Shown: in pieces, positions 54,340 to 64,000 of the stretch | Numbering within the stretch: position 1 is the stretch's first letter | Layout of the letters: the number at the start of each line of letters is the position of its first letter | Source of the DNA: Engraulis encrasicolus | Taxonomy: Eukaryota > Chordata > Actinopteri > Clupeiformes > Engraulidae | Direction of reading: 5' to 3' | Length of the DNA stretch: 64,000 nucleotides | Assembly: GCF_034702125.1 (NCBI RefSeq) | Contig: NC_085880.1 | Coordinates: 17,365,528-17,429,527, forward strand | Translations under genes and position numbers: made by a program | Notes under the pieces: generated by a model | The model's input: only the letters and a program-made list of their open reading frames with translations | Told to the model about the DNA's origin: nothing | Database searches by the model: none

Positions 54340-54954
54340 CTGATGGTACTTTTTCTAAAATAGCACAGAGAGGAGATCGTAGCCAGCCTAGCTGATTATT
54401 GATGCTGTTGTGGATATCAAAGTGTTTCTCTTTGATCTCTCACCACACTATATGCATTCATTGAATTCAAAATTATTAAAAAGTAGAAACGATTCAAGAT
54501 ATATATACCGAGAGATTATCTTGATCAGCATCACTGAATGACATTTATTATGACTTTTTGAAATAAGCCCAATAGGTATGTGCAGTACAGTACTGGTAAT
54601 ATGAAACACATTATGAGAAAAGATATGAGTCTTTAAAGAGCTAAAATAATAATCATTTTAATATTACTTTGTGTGGTTAAGGCTTGTCTAATACCCCGAT
54701 AGCTGTGATCCTGCGTAGCTGCCAATTGGTGATAACGTATGGCTCGAGGCTCTTTCTCTGGCAATTTACTCTGCACATGAGTTGCTAATTCCTATTCAAA
54801 TGTGCAGAGTGGTGGGAACAAAAGGCGTGATTATCGGCCTCATTGAAAGAATGACAATGAAATGCAAGAGAATAACAATGAAAGGGAGGCAGTTTTTCAT
54901 GAAAACCGTAGCTTTGCATAAAACTATGACTTACGATTGTTAAATTAAAAAGTG
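54340..54954. other. Unique block, candidate conserved noncoding sequence
   Basis: Positions 54650-54950 are repeat-free, with Sox-like GACAATG/AACAATG words and TTATCGGCC. No exon recognised. The conservation guess comes from texture only. Confidence 0.35.
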
Positions 54955-55250
54955 AGCCTATTGGGAAACTCAAACTCCCATTGTCATTGTGACACAGCAC
55001 TCCACAGCACACAAGTACACACTGCACACTGCGAAATTGCATTTATGCTTCACCTGTGCAAGGGGGCAGCCCTCAATGGTGCCCCTGGGGAGCAGTGCCG
55101 CGGCACGGTACCATGCTCAGGGTACCTCAGTCATGGAGGAGGATGGAGGAGAGCACTGGTTAATTACTCCCCCCACCAACCTGGTGGGTCGGGAGTCGAA
55201 CCGGCAACCTTTGGGCTACAAGTCTGACGCCCTAACCACTTACCCATGAC
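54955..55250 (-). mobile_element. SINE-b, tRNA-headed, minus strand
   Basis: On the minus strand it begins CAGTCATGGGTAAGTGGTTA, with the B box GGTTCGACTCC. The body is GGAGTAATTAACCAGTGCTC, GGTACCCTGAGCATGGTACC and the tail CAATGACAATGGGAGTTTGA. It is complete from head to tail. The sister copy at 51990-52505 is interrupted. Confidence 0.85.
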
Positions 55251-56039
55251 TGTTTATTATAAAACCCTATAGAGTATGACTGACAGTGACTAAATAAGAA
55301 ATCTGTATAGAGTATGACTAACAATTCATAAATTAAATAACCCTATAGCAGGCACGTGCACTCCAATACGGCAGGGGAGGCACGGCCTCACCAGCTCCAG
55401 AGAGAATGATGAGATGCAGTTAATGTGAATAATAGTAACAATAACAGCTATTGTTTTCGAGCATCTGCACCATAACTACCATTTGAGCAGTATTTAAACA
55501 GTTTCACTCATTTTCAATCATTTCCGTGGCCAAAATCGTAATATTTGCCCATTTCATGTCAAATTGCTCCGAATACGCTGAATTTGGGGCAACTCTGAAC
55601 TGGCCTCACCCCGGATTGCGCAATCCCTCGTTAACAAAGTTGCGCGCATGCGCCATGTTGCTCGTTCTGTGAATGCAACCTGGTAATATTGTATTAAACG
55701 TTTTTATACACTTAATAGAAGTATGTATGGTGTGCCCTCATTTCCTGATATTTTTAAAATATTTTCTACGTGTGATTATCATTTCTTTACTCTGGACGCT
55801 TTGGCATAACGCCCACTGAAATATACAATGGTGAGGCGAGCAGTAGCCTGGCCGCAGACTCCTTCTGGTGTTGAGTCTTGCTGGACAGTTACGTCATAGC
55901 GAATCTGAAGTTTCACAGTAACAGTCAGTCGGTGTTGTTGGCTAGCTTGTTTCACTGTTGACTGCTACAAGTGGATTTCATAACGAAACTAAGAGCATTC
56001 TCAAAGTTGGATTTCCAAGGGGAAAATATGTGATAAAGA

Positions 56040-56400
56040 ATGGAGGACCGACAGAGCTGAAGGGTTTTCTACTCAAGGTGACCGGTCAGAATAACTACCC
56101 GATCATTTCAAAGTGAGTGGTACAACACTGCAGAAAATATTGTTGTTTCCCCCCTGTGTCTTGTTTGCAACCGGCGAGAATGTGTGGAAGACCATTCGCA
56201 TGGGATTTTTACGACTTAACAATTTACTAAGGACTAAGGAGCCTCACGAAACACAAATCCTCGCGGCTACTCATATTCAATGCCAAATTGCTTTGGACGT
56301 TTGGGGCGACGTTTGGGGCTTTGGATGAACAGCACCGGCTAAAGTACGTTAGCATGTACAACGCAAAAGTGAAGGAAAAGAGCGGCGCATGGACCTGATG
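56040..56400 (+). pseudogene. hAT (TTF zinc-finger type) transposase remnant
   Basis: In one frame 56113-56331 reads LLFPPCVLFATGENVWKTIR, MGFLRLNNLLRTKEPHE and THIQCQIALDVWG. This resembles the N-terminal TTF/BED-like zinc finger of hAT-family transposases, where CxxCLLF, a W-(N)-K/T-GF-DLNNL block, H(E) and H(IQ) carry the metal ligands. The matching Cys (PPCVLF) and His (PHE, THIQ) are visible. Just downstream, 'RLKYVSMYNAKVKEKSGA' in a shifted frame resembles the next block (RL..I..HN.KV..NR). It is broken by a stop (56326) and frameshifts, and the catalytic DDE domain is absent. The assignment rests on motif memory. Confidence 0.6.
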
Positions 56401-57000
56401 CACGAGTTCAGGTAGGACCAATTTCCTATGTGTGTGAAGCCTGTGTTTGTGAGACCCGTGGGGAGGGAGAGAATCCGCCGTGATTCTTGTCCAGTGTGGT
56501 AGCTTTTGTTATGGGCACCGGATTCTCATGTGCCCGGTAACTGTTTGTAAAGTTGAGTACAGGGTACCGTTGAGGTAAATCAAATATACCCGTGTAACTA
56601 CAAGACTCTGATTTAATTCCAAGGTGTAGGCATAACAGAAATGACAGTCCCAAAATATTTGGTGACCATATCGAAGCGTGTGTAATATCTGTTTACGTTG
56701 ACATTCGCTTCCTGCCACACCTTTGTCCCACATCGCTTGCCGTAGCCTTGTACAAGTAGCCTAGATGTAGGCCTACATTTGCACGAGAATCCAGTTCGTA
56801 TCACGAAAGCTATCACACCGGTTTGTTCGCCGTGGTGCTCAGTGGTCTATATGACACCATGTTTTGAATCCTGTGTGTCTTGAGCATCCGCCGTGATGCT
56901 CAGTCTACATTGCTGCTGCTGTGTGGTTTATGTGAGATCACTGTTTGAATCCTGTGTGTGTGTGTGTGTGTGAGAGCAGTGGGCTGTGAAGGAGCTTACA

Positions 57001-57411
57001 CTCTCCACTACTCTCCCCTCACCTACCCTCCTCTTCTCCCCTCCTTTTCTCCTCTCCTCTCTCTTCTCCTCCCCTCTCCTCTTCTCTCCTCTCCCCTCTC
57101 CTTCTCTCCTCTCCTCTCCCCCTCTCCTCTCTTCTCTCCTTTCCTCTCCCCCTCTCCTCTCTTTTCCCATCTCCTCTCCTCTTCTCTCTTCTCCTCTCCC
57201 TCTCCTCTCCTCTCCTTGAGCTCCTCTCCTCCTCCTCTCCACTCCTCCTCCTTTCTCCTCTCATCTCTTCTCCTCTCTCTCTCTCTCTCCTCCCCTCTCC
57301 TCCTCTCGCATCTCCTCTCTCCTCTTCTCTCCTCCTCTCCTCTCCCCCCCCTTCTCTCCTCTCCTCTTCTCTCCTCTCCTCTCCACTACTCTCCTCTCCT
57401 CTGCTCTGCTG
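57001..57411. repeat. 411-bp (CTCCT)n polypyrimidine tract
   Basis: Nearly pure C/T on the plus strand, with one short interruption (TTGAG, near 57216) and a CTCGCA at about 57305. It is preceded by a short GT run. It lies inside the hAT element. Frames of up to 160 residues in it are artefacts. Confidence 0.97.
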
Positions 57412-57847
57412 TCCACATTGGTGCTGTGTGGTATATGTGAGACCACTGTTCAGCTTATGTCAAAATATGTAGGCCTACCTTATGTTAAGAAAGCTGCTAT
57501 GACATATGGAACTTGTCGGTAGGCCTATTTGGCAATTATTTATTTGAAAATCTGATATTGAAAAAGTTGCCTCACCAGCCATAAATCCCAGCGCACGTTA
57601 CTGCGCCTATAGAGTACTTTGGCTGACAATTAACATATTATACAGTACATCCTTATAGAGTAGGCCTACTATGGCGGACAATTAATAAATTGCTTTTAGA
57701 TTACTTTGTCTCGCGCCTGACCAAAACTGTCAGCGGCCCCGACATGTCATCATGCCAGAGTGTTTAGATAATGCGCTGACTTGAACAGTCTATCGAGTTT
57801 GTGCATCGTGCTCCACAACGTCTGTGACAGGTTAAGGTTAGATATGG

Positions 57848-58034
57848 GTTGGCCCTGCCGTTGCCTAACAGTAGAGCACTGTGTTACTACACCAGCGACC
57901 CATGTTCGATTCTGGTCCGGGTCATTTGCTGATCCTTCCCTGTCTCTCTCTGCCCACTCATTTCCTGTCTCTCCTGCACTGTCCTGTCAAAAATAAAGGC
58001 AAAGAAGCCCTAAAAATATATATTTATTTAAAGT
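57848..58034 (+). mobile_element. SINE-a copy with ~10-bp TSD
   Basis: The head is GTTGGCCCTGCCGTTGCC with B box-like GTTCGATTCTG. The body is CCTTCCCTGTCTCTCTC and TTTCCTGTCTCTCC. It ends CTGTCAAAAATAAAGGC with an A-rich tail. The flanks TTAGATATGG (57838-57847) and TTAGGTATGG (58035-58044) match at 9 of 10 positions. Confidence 0.83.
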
Positions 58035-58044
58035 TTAGGTATGG

Positions 58045-58484
58045 ATTTGGTCAGGACACAATTTTGCCACAATTTCATCTTTATCCTTGCTTGTTCCGCT
58101 GTTCTTGGCAAAAATACAGTAAAGCAGCAGAAACTTTGCTGGCATGGTTTTGGTCAGGGCACAACAGAGCATTTTCATGTTTAACGACAGAGATTTGCGG
58201 CGGGAACAGAAATTCGCTGACACAGTGGCAGGCAAAAGCAATCCTCGTCACATGACAAAACATGGTATTGGTATAGGAGCCCTGAGGAAGGTCAGTAGAC
58301 CGAAAGCTTGGCCTCTTATTAAAAAGAACACAAAGGGGATTTAAGTGTGCAGACATTTTTCTTTCAATTTTACACAGTTTTTGTTTCTGTTTGGCACCTT
58401 TTAATCGAGAGTGCAGTGTGATCCGGCTAAACACAAAACATGGTATTAGTGCCTTGGGTCCCCACGGCCTGTAGCCTACACATG
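58045..58484. other. Unique sequence
   Basis: The overlapping frames 57881-58255 and 58081-58434 run partly through the SINE. No domain recognised. Confidence 0.4.
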
Positions 58485-58811
58485 GTATAGGGCAGGGGTC
58501 TCAAACTCAAACTGACCAAGGGCCAAAATCTACATCTAGAACAAAGTCGTCGGCCAAACTCATTATAGGCCTATATATATATATTATTAAAAGGACTACA
58601 ATTATAAATATTTAAATTTCACATATTCCCATCATAGTTCAAAATGTGCCTGCACTATTCTGTTGCTGCATATGAGCAATGTTGTAGGTTTGGTTAGGAA
58701 AGTGGTGGGGAGAAATTGTCCAGGGTTTATATTTTTATGTTTTATTTATAAAGTGGTCGTGGGGAAAGTTTAAGATAATATATCTAAGTGGTATGGACAT
58801 GTCTCCAGAAC

Positions 58812-60603
58812 TACACTGTAACAAATAGCTGTTTATTTACGGCAATTCTGCAACAGCATTCTACTGTTTTTCGAAAAAACAGACAACTACTGTGAAAATA
58901 TTACTTTGAGTCACATATTGAGCATAAACAGTAAGTACTGCACAATAGCAGTATTCGCCGTTGTGGAAAAAACTAGAGATGCACCGGATCCTGATTTTTA
59001 GGATCCTGCCGGATACCAGATCCACTGAATAAGATCCTGCCGGATCCGGAACCGGATACCGGATCCTACAAAAGGGTTGAAACATATAGTCTACTCGCAC
59101 ACGTGGGCCCTATTTATTACGTTGGCGCAAACTATTTTTTAGACTCATTGGCTTATTGCCACACTGCCTGCAATAGCCGCTTCCAAAGGGATTTCACTCC
59201 ATGCAGTGATTGGGGTTGTGAAAGACTGAAAAGCCTAGGCTAGACATGCACCAGACCCTGATTTTTAGGTAACATGCCGGATACCGGATCCACTGCTTAA
59301 GATCCTGCCGGACCCGGACCCTGTGAAAAACTCTATTATCCTGACGGATCCGGAACCGGAACCGGATCCGGTGCATCTCTAGAAAATAACAAGTTATTTT
59401 AGGCAGCACCATTGAAACCCATTCATCCTCCACTTGTCCGTGATCACCATCAAACTTCAATACCACCTGAAGAACTGAAGTCATTCTGACTGGTTAAAGA
59501 TTATTCGATACTATCAAGCATGATGAAACAATTTCTAAGGAAACTACAATACTTAAAAAGTGCTTGATGCAGCAAAGTGTGAGTAGCACATGCATTTTGA
59601 TAGTGATGAAAGTGTGAATGGCTGAAACATTTTAAGAACTTGTAACACTCTTGCAACAAGCAGCCACCATCTAAACCAATCTGCTAATCAGTGTCTGGCC
59701 TCACCTGAGTAGGGCTGTTATGCCATTATTCAATTACGGGCGTCACCTGCCAAGGGCCTGATGACTCTGGTCACATGGTACTCTTGCACCTGTATATAAA
59801 TCTGGACTATCAACACTTCAGTTGCTTGCTTGCCTGCTGGCTGGCCTGCATGGCACAGCATAGCACTTGCTTGCCTACAAGCTTGCTTACATGCTTGCAC
59901 ACATGCTTGCACACTTTCCTCTTTGTGAGAGCTTGCTGTATGTGGCATCATTTGTGGCATTGTTGCATATAATGTGCCTGCTGCAAATTAGGCATTGCTT
60001 TGAGAGCTAGCTTGTAGTGCTGCTTGTTTGCTGTGCTACTTGGTGTAAAATATTTTTTTAAATACTGACCAATGCTATATTCATCATTGGCTCATCAAGA
60101 GATACAGTAAAAAGCCCACCTTGCACACTATCATTGTAACATAGCACTGCGTACTCTAATTTTATTCATGCCCACACTTTCAAAGGACCACCGCAAACCA
60201 TTTTCTCAATACAGCATAGCGCCATAGTATCATGCTCAAGGCACTCCAGTCATGGTGAATGATGGGAGGGTGGGGTGGTAACATGGCCAGGGTACCACAG
60301 TTATGGAGAATGATGGGTGGGGTGGGAAGTTGCCATGGCCATATTCATGAATACAACTATGACCCAGTATTTGCCTGTCATCACACAGTACAATTCAACT
60401 TTTTAACTGAAGTGTACTGTTATTTTTCTGTAGAGTACTGTTATTTAACAGTTCAATTGCTGCTGAAAAAATGTTATATACTGTGATACATTAAACAGCA
60501 ATGAGCTGTATTTGATTTTTGGTGTGAAATAACAGTAGAATTACAGGTAAATATAATTGCCAGTAACTGCCGTTATTTTGCAGGGAAATTTTCTTAGAGT
60601 GTA
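58812..60603 (+). mobile_element. 1.8-kb nonautonomous DNA transposon, copy 3
   Basis: TACACTGTAA to TTAGAGTGTA, 1792 bp, nearly identical to copies 1 and 2. Its position inside a hAT-like element with recognisable ends orders the two insertions. Confidence 0.88.
58974..59381 (+). mobile_element. GGATCC element nested in 1.8-kb copy 3
   Basis: TAGAGATGCACCGGATCC to GGTGCATCTCTA, 408 bp. The position is the same as in the other two copies. Confidence 0.8.
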
Positions 60604-60783
60604 CACTCATGCATAGGAGTGTGAGCTATTTCACTAGCTCCTGCCCACTCATATTCCTGTGACACCAAATTTCATGTTCATTTCATGTTGTGTGCCAACT
60701 ACACATTTAAAATGATCTTGCGGGCCAAACAATGTGACTCCGCAGGCCAGATTTGGCCCCCGGGCCTGAGTTTTACATTCCTG

Positions 60784-61347
60784 GTATAGGAGCATTGGCA
60801 TGCTGTGCAACAACACCCCCAGGCCCGGCAGTGAGGTTTTCCTTTTAAATTGTTAGTTGTTTTTCATGTTCAAGTTGAAATAGTTCTTCCCTTTCCCATA
60901 TTTGGCACAAGGGCTTCACTTCTTTGTTTTTGTAGTTGCTCATCAAAAGTGCCTTTTTTTCCTCAAGAAATTAAAGGTGTCTGTCTGGTGCAAGTAAACA
61001 AGCTCTAGTGTTTTCAGTCATATTTTTATCACCAGAACAAATTACCTTAGTCCCTCAGCTCTACTGAACATGAATAAATCATTTTGTACAGCTGAAATAA
61101 CTTGCTCAGGAAGTAGTACCTAGCTGTACAAATCTCGAACAGAATAATTTTACTCTAAATAAAACACTGGTTTGAACTAATATGACCTCAATTTTGTTTA
61201 TTCTTTCACTGTTGTTTTGAGGTCATCATTTAATTTCAGGGGGCATGCGTAGTTTAAGATTACTTCAACACTTTGAATCCAATATTCACTGGCAAGCTTT
61301 TCTGTCAGTACTTTTTTCTGACTTTTGTGAGAGGACTCAGCTACAAG
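60784..61347. other. Unique AT-rich sequence
   Basis: No gene or repeat recognised. Confidence 0.4.
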
Positions 61348-61355
61348 GACAAGAC

Positions 61356-61496
61356 CATGGGTGCCGCAAGGGGGGAAAAGGTGTTACAGATTCAAACGAC
61401 CCGACAGCACTGACAGGGCCCCTGGAAGGATGCTGATGACATAATTTGTCATTTTGGGTACTTTCATGGGGCCCAACATTTTTAGCAGCGCCCCTG
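61356..61496. mobile_element. hAT-like MITE (GGGTGCCGC / GCAGCGCCCCTG ends), 141 bp
   Basis: It starts CATGGGTGCCGCAAGGGGG and ends TTTAGCAGCGCCCCTG. A perfect 8-bp TSD, GACAAGAC, lies at 61348-61355 and 61497-61504. Confidence 0.9.
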
Positions 61497-61504
61497 GACA
61501 AGAC

Positions 61505-62177
61505 AGTATATAGCCAATAACTTATTACATTTTCTTATTGAAAGTAATTTCTTAATGTCTTAACTTCATTGCAAGGATACATTTGAATATTGAATACAAA
61601 CCGCCATATGAAGATATGAAAATGGGAGCTGACAGCACATTGCTGTAGAGAAAATGGTCTATGGAACAAAAGCCCTCAGTACGCAGATTCAAATTGATTT
61701 GGTTTGAAATTGGACTTGACTGATACAATCTTTGCCATATCAGTAAGAATGGAAGGGAAGGATCCCTCTGACGAATCGTCCCTATCTGATGACGCCTCTG
61801 CCAGAAAAAGGTACAATAACTCATCCAATTTGCCAAATTTACAATAAATTGCGGAGATTCTGCTGATTCTTATCGGCAAAAGACGGGGGTGGAAGGGGGG
61901 GCGGCACACAAAGCTTCGAATTGAAATGAAAGCCGTAAAACAGCTAAGTTCCAGGCTGTTTGTTACGGCAGCGACGGCAAAGAAAAAGGGGTGTAGCGCT
62001 GTCTAATTTCAATGTTGCTTGCGCAGGTCGAGGTGCTCCAAGAAGGCATAATGCGTTCATGTGAATAATTAAATGTGAAGCGCCCAGTGTAATTTGTCAT
62101 GTCGCGTGAAGGACCCAGGGCTGTGAGCTACAGACCAGATGCTACTCAGTGGCTCTCCAGTGGAATGCTGCTCCGTA

Positions 62178-62179
<2 letters not shown>
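61505..62179. other. Unique sequence, candidate exon and conserved noncoding block
   Basis: At 61749-61811 a short frame reads MEGKDPSDESSLSDDASARK between an acceptor-like TTTGCCATATCAG and a donor-like AAAAG/GTACAA. I do not recognise the peptide. Positions 61900-62100 are repeat-free with many AT-core TF-like words. Both are weak. Confidence 0.25.
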
Positions 62180-62556
<377 letters not shown>

Positions 62557-62675
62557 GTGTGTGTCTCCGGTGGAGTGCTTGATGTGGGTCAGGCCTGTCT
62601 GTATTGTGGGCTGTGCCAGATGGCTGAGGTAAAGGTGCCATGCCTTTCACCTCTCTGACACATCTGAAAACACAG

Positions 62676-62885
<210 letters not shown>

Positions 62886-63252
62886 ACCCATTAAGCCCAT
62901 GCTAAATTCTTAAATCGCTTAAGGCTTTCTGGAGACGTCTTCCCTGGTGCTTGAAATCTGCCTTGACAGATGCGGTGTGCGACATTTTCAATGACAGCTC
63001 TGAAAGTCTGAACTTCATTAGTGGTTTCACAGTTGCAAGTGTATCATGCCTCATTTTCATTGTGTTTGTGAAACACAGCTGTTCTAACTGAGGCTTTATT
63101 GTACAGTTGCAACACTCAAAAGCCATTACTTTACAATATGTCCCTATAAATGTACGTTTAGATATGCTGCTAATGTACACAGTATATTATGTTCAAACAC
63201 ATACAGTGAACTTGACAACCCTCATGTGTATCGACGAAACAATAGCTCTATT
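62886..63252. other. Unique sequence
   Basis: No gene or repeat recognised. The 92-residue minus frame has no known domain. Confidence 0.4.
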
Positions 63253-63555
63253 TACAGTTTTTTTCAATTGCTAACAAGCACTTACCCATACTTTGGATAC
63301 TTTTTCTAAACTCTTAACACAGACTACCACCTACCAAGCACAATTGGCCAAACAGTTCATTTTCTACTCAAAAGCACACACTGTTAAATATACACAAAGA
63401 AATGCATTCATTGACTGCTAACTGTGTGAAAAAGGCATGTAATGTGTCAACTGTATGGCAATGGAAAGTCCTTGGTGTGCTAACTGTATTAAGAGTTCTG
63501 CAAATGTCGCTGAGGATTGGACAAAAGCTTGTTAGCAATTGAAAAAAAAACTGTA
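63253..63555. mobile_element. Tc1/mariner-type MITE with TA duplication, 303 bp
   Basis: It starts TA-CAGTTTTTTTCAATTGC and TAACAAGC. It ends GCTTGTTAGCAATTGAAAA and AAAAACTG-TA, a near-perfect ~28-bp inverted pair. TA on both sides and CAGT termini fit the Tc1/mariner superfamily. No transposase is present. Confidence 0.88.
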
Positions 63556-64000
63556 TTAGAAAAGCGACAGTATTCTGCGCAAGTTATGTAGGCTAAGTAG
63601 GTCTACATTTAGGCCATGTTGTTAGTCATATGGCAAAAGCAATGTGAACCACTGTATTAGGTTTAGAGCTTGGTCAAATGGTGCTGAATGATCTGAGGCC
63701 ATTTGTTTTGACAATTTCCGGTAATTCGGTGGATTCAAATGCTGTATCGGTGATGTCAAAGTCTGAATAAAGACTACTGCTGTGCAGAAATTATTTTTTA
63801 TTGAGAAAAATACCTCACTGATTAGACCTACTTAGAGAATAAGTATGTGTGAAGAAATCTCATCAAAAGGTTTCAGAAAAGGTTTAAAAGAACTGGATTT
63901 GATGTCAATGCAAGTAAAATTGAGCCTAATGCGTCCACAGCAATCTCAACATCCACAGTAAGATACGATTCAGCTGTAGCCCCCCCTGCTTAGCTATTTT
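63556..64000. other. Unique AT-rich sequence to window end
   Basis: No gene or repeat recognised. Confidence 0.4.

Larger units (their letters stand above)
55352..57605 (+). mobile_element. Degenerate hAT element, ~2.25 kb
   Basis: The left end reads CAGGCACGTGCACTCC and the right end CAGCGCACGTTACTG, imperfect inverted ends. CCTCACCAGC occurs near both. CCTATAG flanks both sides (CCCTATAG before, GCCTATAG after, 7 of 8 with one offset base). The interior carries a transposase remnant (56040-56400) and a 411-bp polypyrimidine tract. Confidence 0.7.
58493..60783. mobile_element. hAT-like element split by 1.8-kb copy 3
   Basis: The left end reads CAGGGGTCTCAAACTCAAAC. The right end reads GGGCCTGAGTTTTACATTCCTG, an inverted pair of the CAGGGGTGTCAAACTC type. 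The flanks GTATAGGG (58485-58492) and GTATAGGA (60784-60791) match at 7 of 8 positions. The GGCCAAA blocks at 58520-58560 and 60720-60760 belong to it. The middle is the nested element. Confidence 0.87.

Noticed and set aside
56928..57446. Arg/Glu- and Ser/Pro-rich frames on both strands
   Set aside because: They are artefacts of the polypyrimidine tract.

Overview
The window looks like teleost fish intergenic or intronic DNA. The evidence is long (AC)n/(GT)n and (GA)n microsatellites, a fish-type L2 LINE, tRNA-derived SINEs, Tc1/mariner relics and very many short hAT-like elements with 8-bp target-site duplications (TSDs). I found no convincing host protein-coding gene, no rRNA gene, no free-standing tRNA gene and no CRISPR. 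Most long open frames are translations of microsatellites. The species cannot be fixed from the sequence alone.

The only substantial coding capacity belongs to mobile elements. The centrepiece is an L2-clade LINE at about 41.9-46.7 kb. ORF1 (42110-43108) carries an SGNH/esterase-like domain. ORF2 (from about 43109 to 46133) carries an APE-type endonuclease and a reverse transcriptase. ORF1 and ORF2 lie in the same frame, separated only by UGA followed by CUA, and ORF2 has no ATG ahead of its endonuclease. ORF2 is broken by one frameshift at a six-C run (45634-45639). Older coding relics are a Tc1-like transposase in two pieces (12.85-15.4 kb) and a hAT (TTF zinc-finger type) transposase fragment near 56.1-56.4 kb.

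Repeats by name used below. The '1.8-kb element' (CACTSTAA ends, TA duplication) occurs at 4785-6541, 13111-14907 and 58812-60603. It always contains a 408-bp hAT-like 'GGATCC element' that also stands alone at 34454-34859. 'MITE-1' has GGCTGGACTGG ends, 'MITE-2' has GGGCCGCTGACAG ends and 'MITE-3' has GGTGTAGTCTAC ends. SINE-a, SINE-b and SINE-c are three tRNA-headed families. Several insertions are dated relative to each other by nesting: the 1.8-kb element lies inside the Tc1 relic and inside a hAT-like element, and a SINE-a lies inside a MITE. Two elements have paralogous empty sites inside this same window.

Layout: 0-4.7 kb, small DNA transposons, a GTCTGT minisatellite and a SINE. 4.8-6.5 kb, 1.8-kb element copy 1. 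6.7-12.5 kb, SINE-c, MITEs and a tandem duplication carrying (TG)n. 12.8-15.7 kb, Tc1 relics split by copy 2. 15.9-25.5 kb, microsatellite-rich with MITEs. 25.5-41.9 kb, unique AT-rich blocks that look like candidate conserved noncoding sequence, separated by MITEs and a G-rich minisatellite. 41.9-46.7 kb, the L2 LINE. 46.7-54 kb, MITEs, a 1.3-kb hAT element, an RTE-like LINE tail and a GT microsatellite cluster. 55.3-57.6 kb, a degenerate hAT copy. 58.5-60.8 kb, nested hAT-like element plus copy 3. 61-64 kb, MITEs and microsatellites.
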